A stretch of DNA of 22,161 bases, taken from Jimgerdemannia flammicorona. Taxonomy: Eukaryota > Mucoromycota > Endogonomycetes > Endogonales > Endogonaceae. The notes beneath the pieces were generated by a model that saw nothing but the letters and a program-made list of their open reading frames with translations, had not been told where the DNA came from and searched no databases. The position numbers were made by a program, and so were the translations under genes. Numbering within the stretch: position 1 is the stretch's first letter; each line of letters starts with the position of its first letter. Below, one piece after another: positions 17,364 through 22,161 of this stretch. Where the stretch lies: assembly GCA_003990745.1 (NCBI GenBank), contig RBNI01001499.1:1-22161 (forward strand), read 5' to 3'.

Positions 17364-17759
17364 GATGCCTCACAAACTTAAAAAAATTATAGCTGCATAT
17401 AAATATTGTGGCGAACGGTATTTGAAGACTTCGGCTCCATGCTCAACATAGAATAGTTTGTAAAGGCCCTTTGCACTTGAGTACAGAGGTGCTTCAATAA
17501 GACAAGAAAGCTATAGGTTTTTTTTCTTCAGGCTGGGTCAAATTTCATAGCCGAACACGTCAAAAAGTGCCCAAGCTTACAACATTCAGGTTCTCCGGCA
17601 CCATTTTTTGGGATGTGATGATCACGCAGACGTCGAGGATATGCACACTTTGAGCGTGGCGTCAATGGGCTTTGCCGCAACTCTTTAATCGTTAAACAGG
17701 CGACTCTATTTGGATGTGCTCAAGAAGGAACAAAAAAAAAAAAAAAAAAAAAAAAAAAA
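17330..17759. repeat. T32 and A28 runs flanking 370 bp in inverted orientation
   Basis: T32 spans 17330-17361 and A28 spans 17732-17759. They form a perfect inverted pair of 28 bp around a 370-bp segment without a supportable ORF. The outer flanks (GGGAAGTGC and GATAACCCC) show no target-site duplication. Confidence 0.75.
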
Positions 17760-18219
17760 GATAACCCCAACTAAGATGGTTTTATTTAGTGGTGATCCGC
17801 AAGAAATGCATTTGAGTCAAGAAATGAAGGATATACCTTCATCTAATTCTGAAGACAGACTGTCGCGCATTATACAGACTTGATAGATTCATTTGAATAT
17901 AGTGCTTCTCATTTCTCTATTCGAGGTTCTGAATTAGCTGACGATAACAACTACATGACCAAGGTTGCCATGAGGACATTCGTACCACATAATACAGAGC
18001 CGATGCATTCGAAAAAGAGTTGCTAAAAACAGTTCGCTGGTGCGTGAGATAAAAATTGCATATCATACACCTTTCCGACGGTATTATCATTCATCATTAT
18101 TTAGTCCGTCTATCGTAAACTTCTAGAAAATTCCAGAGAGACCAAAATGTTACGTCAGGCCCGTGCGTCGGCATTAGCGTTCAAGATGTCGTCCACCATG
18201 CGCTGAGCCATTGATGATT
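17760..18219. other. Spacer, nothing recognised
   Basis: About 460 bp of AT-rich sequence with no open frame of note, no repeat matching other parts of the window and no clear regulatory motif. Confidence 0.4.
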
Positions 18220-18244
18220 TGACGTCATCTTTGGTTGTATAACA
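18220..18244 (+). promoter_or_regulatory. CRE palindrome and TATA-like box upstream of the decayed gene
   Basis: TGACGTCA at 18220-18227 is the full CRE/ATF bZIP site. A TGTATAAC TATA-like element follows at about 18237, and an ATG lies at 18323. The arrangement suggests that the degraded gene downstream once had a regulated promoter, or still has one. Confidence 0.4.
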
Positions 18245-18322
18245 ATCTCTTTCAGTTCCTCCGAAACAGTCGAGGTTCTTAATCTTCTTCACAGTCTAGC
18301 TATTCTTTCCGCTTACCTTAAA

Positions 18323-18875
18323 ATGCATGCTTTACTAACCACTTTCACGACTCTAGTCCGTTCAGAAGTTATACGGGAAAGTTCAACTAGGAGGCATACA
18401 TCCGTGTGTGTGGCTCTAAAGCATGTCACGAAAATATTGACATGTTTACATGCACGGTGTGTTTAGATGTTGCCGACCTTCCCGAGTTCCTTCAAGAAAA
18501 CCAGGATATGGCCAAGTTGGTGCTCAAAGTCGTCAAGCGCATGGCCGTCGACGACCCTCTGCTAGTTATACAGTGGAACGACTATGGTTCAACAACGTAC
18601 CTGGTGCACCGGGTCCGAGGGATGGCGTCGCTGGACAGACCCGAGATGCTTTGGTTAATACAATAACAGCTAACGGTGGTATATACTGATGAGCAAACGC
18701 AGACGGTATTCCTTTTTCGCCGCGGTAAATTTTTTCTGTGACAGCCATGCCCAACTGGTGTGTTGGATTTACTTCATGTTGTGGCGTGGGTAGGAGGACA
18801 CCACCGCCTATAACGACGACCGGAGATAACAAGAACAACGACAATGAGATAAAGTACTCCTAGAAACTACCCCAA
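18323..18875 (+). pseudogene. Frameshifted remains of a probable secreted-protein gene, family unrecognised
   Basis: Protein-like segments follow one another on the same strand but in different frames. From ATG 18323, MHALLTTFTTLV resembles a signal-peptide start. From 18357, another frame reads VQKLYGKVQLGGIHP. From 18406, a third frame is open to 18666 and includes DVADLPEFLQENQDMAKLVL and DDPLLVIQWNDYGSTTYLVH. From about 18620, a further frame reads DGVAGQTRDALVNTITANGG. Near 18682 the third frame resumes with YTDEQTQTVFLFRRG. From 18738 comes AMPNWCVGFTSCCGVG, then a Thr/Asn-rich tail. CTAAC at 18334 and CTCTAG at 18356, and GTGTGT at 18406 and GTTTAG near 18470, could be splice sites, so part of the shifting may be introns. 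Several shifts cannot be explained that way, because the implied introns would be under 40 nt. I therefore favour a decaying gene. No family was recognised. Confidence 0.4.
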
Positions 18876-19160
18876 GGCCAGAAAACAGAGCCGAACAAGT
18901 ATTCTGTTTAGGACGATGCGGACATGGCGAACGATCCCACTCACCTAGAAGTCACTGCGCTCTCTGCATATCGCCGACCTGGCAAGAGCACCAACAATAC
19001 TGGCGACCAGTATGGCAAAGACAGAAAGGAAGACGCGGGTGACCAAGACCGCGAAAACAGCAATTTGCGTAGTCTATCTCGCGACTTAGCGACGTTTGTG
19101 GTGTGAGGGTTCCACAAGAAATTGATCGATATGAATATATATAATATATATATGATAATA
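18876..19160. other. Asp/Asn/Lys-rich open stretch and AT dinucleotide tract
   Basis: An ATG-started frame at 18924-19106 (60 residues, hydrophilic, rich in Asp, Lys, Arg and Asn) continues the low-complexity character of the tail of the decayed gene and may be part of it. ATATATATAATATATATAT at about 19133-19152 is a near-palindromic AT tract directly upstream of repeat copy B. Confidence 0.3.
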
Positions 19161-19164
19161 AGGG

Positions 19165-19318
19165 GCGGTTTGTAGACTGAAATTGTTGGGTCTAGAGCGA
19201 CGCTTTTACTGAGGAATTTACTAAGTGAAGCGTCGTAGAGCCGCCGGGGGAACCTGAAAAGCGACCTATCGTGTGTGTGTGGATTCCTTGGATATCCGAT
19301 CCTTGCGATTGCATGCTT
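19165..19318 (+). repeat. Dispersed repeat, copy B
   Basis: Same-orientation match to 4620-4750. It contains a hairpin-forming pair GACGCTT/AAGCGTC around TTACTGAGGAATTTACTAAGTG, then TGAAAAGCGACC, GATTCCTTGGAT and ATCCTTGCGATTGCATGC. Copy B carries about 20 extra bases relative to A. It sits between the decayed gene at 18323-18875 and the low-complexity ORF at 19538, so it may have inserted into that gene. Confidence 0.6.
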
Positions 19319-19537
19319 GTTATTCCAGATTGTTTATACAAAACCATGGATCCAATAATTTCATCACTAAAAAATATTATAATCCCATGTAAGTTCGTGC
19401 CAACATCCTCCCCCTCTCCCTTCAGAGATGTATTTCTAGTGGTCTCATTACTTAGAACTATTTTGAGGCGCATGCCTAACATGATGGGTGGGGCTTAACC
19501 AGAAATAGTCACCAGGGAGGATGGTTACCTGGCAACA

Positions 19538-19918
19538 ATGATCATGACGAATGGGGCTCCAACGACCATAAACCAAAAATGGTCGCACAGATCAAGGCCG
19601 CGCGCCAGGAGCCTGCACCACCGGAAACAAGGAGCCTTGAAATTAACCACCAGGATCAAGTACAAGTCGCTACCACCCAGAGGAGAAGCGAGGGGAGAGA
19701 ACAACGACCGCAATCCTCAGCACGACAACCAATCTCACCACCAAGACGACTGGCGGCCAAGAAATGACTCAACGACCAAAACGGCACAAACGATGAAGAC
19801 GTCGCCAACCAAGGTAGAACCAGCACCAACCGCGGGATCTCAAGCCACATCATGTGTCAGCGCCGAAGATTTTACCCTCCTTGAAACATGCTATAATTGC
19901 TGTATTGATATATTTTGA
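19538..19918 (+). other. Low-complexity ORF, 126 codons, probably a pseudogene remnant
   Basis: ATG-started frame rich in Thr, Asn, Gln, Arg and Pro (for example NDSTTKTAQTMKTSPTKVEP), ending in CVSAEDFTLLETCYNCC. A second plus frame (19579-19767) is also open. Composition resembles the Thr/Asn tail of the decayed gene upstream, so it may be the far end of the same locus split by repeat copy B. No family is recognised and no promoter was seen. Confidence 0.2.
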
Positions 19919-20700
19919 CACAACTTGGTTCCTTAAGGGAACGTCGCTGTATGTCAACCGATCTATATATCTTTACAATATTATCAGTGTAGCCTGTCGT
20001 GGTAGCAGCTAAGAAGTTATTGTCATGTCGTTTTTTTGGGGGGGAAGGGGGAAGGTGGGGTGGAACTCCGGCCAGCCTTCTGGGATTCACAAACATGCTG
20101 GAAAACCATTACATAATTGCGCGATAAACGAGGCAAATGAAACGGGCATGAAAAATAAGAAAAAGTGTCAATCTTGTTGAAAGATATATGACATTCGGTC
20201 GTTGAAAATACAAATCACACCATCCTCGTCACTAGTTGTTTTGAGGAACGGATTAAGTTTAACCATCGCTGCAAACCAGGCTTGCTGCGATTAATAATAG
20301 TTTTGAGGCGCGGATGAGAATGCTCTGCAAGAGAAACTTCAATTTTTTTCCGGTGGCATGACCGCTGCTCACTGGAATGGGCCAGGAATGTTGCGGAGAA
20401 ATTGGCCGATTGGTTTGTTTGTGTTTATAGAGAAAGTGGCCAAAGGCAACACGTCAAAATGGAGCGGTTAGCAAGACTCACACATACTCTAATTGCATAT
20501 TCGTTCTATAATTATCATCTCGATATCGTAACGGCATTCCTCGGTATCGTCGCCTTGCGTGCCTGCCGCCATTGTTGAGGTCTTACCAGGAGAACCATTC
20601 GCTTTCGACATCCTTTTTCAGCAAGTGACTGGATAAATAGTCGGACAGGGAGCGAAGGCCGGCTGAGCTGAGGCTTAGCACCTAACATCTTTACTCAAAT
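19919..20700. other. Spacer of about 780 bp, no gene seen
   Basis: Holds a G-rich stretch at 20032-20060 (TTTTTTTGGGGGGGAAGGGGG followed by GAAGGTGGGGTGG, here given in two parts) that could form a G-quadruplex on the plus strand. A TAAATA element lies at about 20634. Nothing else was recognised. Confidence 0.4.
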
Positions 20701-20726
20701 TCGGAAAATCTGGGGACCTTTAAACA

Positions 20727-20734
20727 TATAAATA
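20727..20734 (+). promoter_or_regulatory. TATA box of the GDSL esterase gene
   Basis: TATAAATA lies 63 bp upstream of the ATG at 20790. With a start site 25 to 35 bp downstream, the leader would be short and would exclude the out-of-frame ATG at 20746. Confidence 0.6.
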
Positions 20735-20789
20735 ACGGCAACGCGATGTTAGTAGTTTTACAATCGCACACCCTTACCCATAACACATC

Positions 20790-21934
20790 ATGCTATCTCT
20801 TTACAAATCCCTGTTTCTGGTTGCCGCACTATGCACTGTTACCGGAGGTAGCCCGATTCCTAGTAGCTCTCTACATTTCAAACGTATCGTCGTCTTTGGT
20901 GATTCATACAGCGATAACGGCAATTTTTATTCGATGACGGAGGGAGGTTATCCCAAGCCTCCCTACGCCAAACGCTTCAGCAATGGGCCAGTGTGGAACG
21001 AATACTTGGTCAACGTGACGGGTTGGGAATTGGAAAATTATGCGTTTGGCGGCGCCACGACGGACAATTCAGTTATAAATGGTAAGCAAACGGGTGTTCG
21101 ATAATGTCCTCGAATATCCCTGTTCCTAGCCGATTAACTCGTCTTTTTTCGAACGGTTCCCACCACGATGCAGGTCTAACCGGTCCAAGAAACGTCAGCG
21201 CTCCCGGGATCGCTCAACAAATTGCCAACAAATATTTTCCGACCTTGACCGACGCCAAGCTCGCCACAATTGACAGCAGCACTCTCTTCGTCCTCTGGGC
21301 GAACGGAAACGACTTCTCTGATGACAACTTCGCACTCGCCAACCAAGTGGTGGACCGCCTCACGGCCTCGATCGACTCCATCCGCAACCGTATCCCTACC
21401 GCGAAACATTTCCTCACATTTGCCTTGAGCGGGCTCGGCGATATTCCTCTCCTCGCCGGGAAGAACCAGACAAGTATAACCGCCTCTGCCGTCCGCACCT
21501 ACGCGAAGGCCTTGTCGGGTGAGTTCAACTTCTTGTATCGTGTCGCCGTCGAGAAGTACCAGGTAGAACATGAAGGCGTTAAAATATCCCTGTTTCCGAC
21601 GGACCAATTGTTCGAGTACTTGGTGACACCCGAGGGAATGCAGGCGGCAAAGATCACCGAGGTCCGGGATGGATGCGTCGATTACTATTACAAGGATGGC
21701 GAGGCGTATTTCACGAGGATCTGCGACAATCCTCAAGGTAGGTTGAAGTCGTGTACACATACGCTTTTCTTTTGAAGTTCGTGCATGTTTATCCCTGCTC
21801 CGGTGTGATTTTAACATGATCATTTTCTATTCGCAGATTACTTGTACTTTGACAACTACCACCCAACAACTACGATTCATTCCCACATATCCGCTGCCGT
21901 CCTGAGCTTCCTCGAACATGAATACAGTACCTGA
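20790..21934 (+). CDS. Secreted GDSL/SGNH-family esterase (lipase/acylhydrolase)
   Basis: Three exons: 20790-21081, 21174-21737 and 21837-21934. The introns are 92 nt (GTAAGC...GATGCAG) and 99 nt (GTAGGT...TTCGCAG), both phase 1, giving 317 residues. A signal peptide covers about 1-20 (SLFLVAALCTVTGG). The SGNH blocks are complete: block I VVFGDSYSDNGN with nucleophile Ser39; block II NYAFGGATTDN (83-93) with the oxyanion Gly; block III LWANGNDF (138-145) with Asn; block V DNYHPT (291-296) supplying catalytic Asp291 and His294. Length and layout match fungal GDSL esterases related to carbohydrate esterase family 16 and the lecithinase/hemolysin-like lipases. The enzyme should be exported and should hydrolyse an ester, either an acetylated sugar or a lipid; the substrate cannot be told from sequence. 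The catalytic His lies in the small last exon, so correct splicing of intron 2 is needed for activity. Confidence 0.93.
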
Positions 21935-22043
21935 AAAATGTCATATCGATACTCCTTGATATTGACGCTTTTATGATAGTCAAACGGCTTCTAACGTATG
22001 GATTATAGAACTTTATGTTTCCTCGAATAGCCTTCATCCCAAC

Positions 22044-22049
22044 AATAAA
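22044..22049 (+). terminator. Poly(A) signal of the GDSL esterase gene
   Basis: AATAAA lies 110 nt after the stop codon at 21934, followed by a T-rich stretch. The spacing is typical. Confidence 0.6.
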
Positions 22050-22126
22050 ATTTGCACATTACATTGCTTGAAATTACAATCGTGGCTTTGTTCGTATCCG
22101 ATGGCCCCTAGAATTCCACAGCTTGT

Positions 22127-22135
22127 TATAAAAGG
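22127..22135 (+). promoter_or_regulatory. TATA-like box near the window end
   Basis: TATAAAAGG matches a strong TATA box and may belong to a further plus-strand gene beyond the window. No start codon is visible before the end. Confidence 0.3.
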
Positions 22136-22151
22136 TCGGAGATGGCCTAAT

Positions 22152-22161
22152 CCCCCCCCCC
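22152..22161. repeat. C10 run ending the window
   Basis: Ten C bases form the last bases of the window. A terminal poly-C/poly-G run at a contig edge is often a sequencing or assembly effect. Confidence 0.6.

Noticed and set aside
20746..20937. Upstream overlapping ORF ahead of the GDSL esterase
   Set aside because: Its ATG is only 12 bp after the TATA box, so it is probably upstream of the transcription start.
21176..21823. Minus-strand 215-codon ORF opposite the GDSL esterase
   Set aside because: Shadow of exon 2; the plus strand carries all catalytic blocks.
1..22161. tRNA, rRNA and viral or transposase genes
   Set aside because: Scanning for B-box-like GGTTCGA, conserved rRNA segments, reverse transcriptase or integrase motifs gave no candidate with supporting structure.

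Overview
This window is eukaryotic and almost certainly fungal. It holds a fungus-specific Zn2Cys6 zinc-cluster protein, genes split by short introns of about 80 to 140 nt with GT...AG borders and CTAAC-like branch points, TATA and CCAAT elements close to start codons, AATAAA poly(A) signals, and many long A/T homopolymers and minisatellites. Coding density is low: five supportable protein genes and one decayed gene in 22 kb. A kelch protein with a membrane anchor and a C-terminal zinc cluster would fit an early-diverging lineage such as Mucoromycota, but the sequence alone does not settle the phylum.

Layout. (1) 501-2852, minus strand: an intronless gene for a 783-residue, apparently wholly disordered protein. 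It has a PCNA-binding (PIP-like) motif near the N-terminus, a canonical SUMO-interacting motif in the middle and a tandem array of about seven ~40-residue acidic repeats with SUMO-interacting-like cores. (2) 3000-5980: repeat-rich spacer with a CCAAT/E-box promoter-like block, a 7-bp minisatellite, an abrupt AT-rich block and one copy of a dispersed repeat. (3) 5978-6533: a two-exon gene for a single-domain BTB/T1 (KCTD-like) protein. (4) 6534-10440: about 4 kb with no supportable gene. (5) 10581-12784: a seven-exon gene for a type I membrane protein with an extracellular kelch propeller. (6) 12790-16100: noncoding sequence with a run of hairpins, a purine-rich block, a 170-bp repeat and a 600-bp minisatellite. 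(7) 16171-17034: a zinc-cluster transcription factor whose DNA-binding domain lies at the C-terminus. (8) 18220-19090: the remains of a frameshifted, probably secreted protein gene, followed by a second copy of the dispersed repeat. (9) 20790-21934: a three-exon gene for a secreted GDSL (SGNH) esterase, followed by a TATA-like box and a C10 run at the window edge.

The genes do not form a pathway cluster. Each has its own promoter-like elements, and their inferred roles differ: genome maintenance or SUMO scaffold, BTB adaptor, cell-surface kelch protein, transcription factor and secreted esterase. The most unusual item is the PIP plus SUMO-motif repeat protein. The spacer repeats are the next most informative part. 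No CRISPR array, tRNA, rRNA, intact transposon or viral gene was seen.
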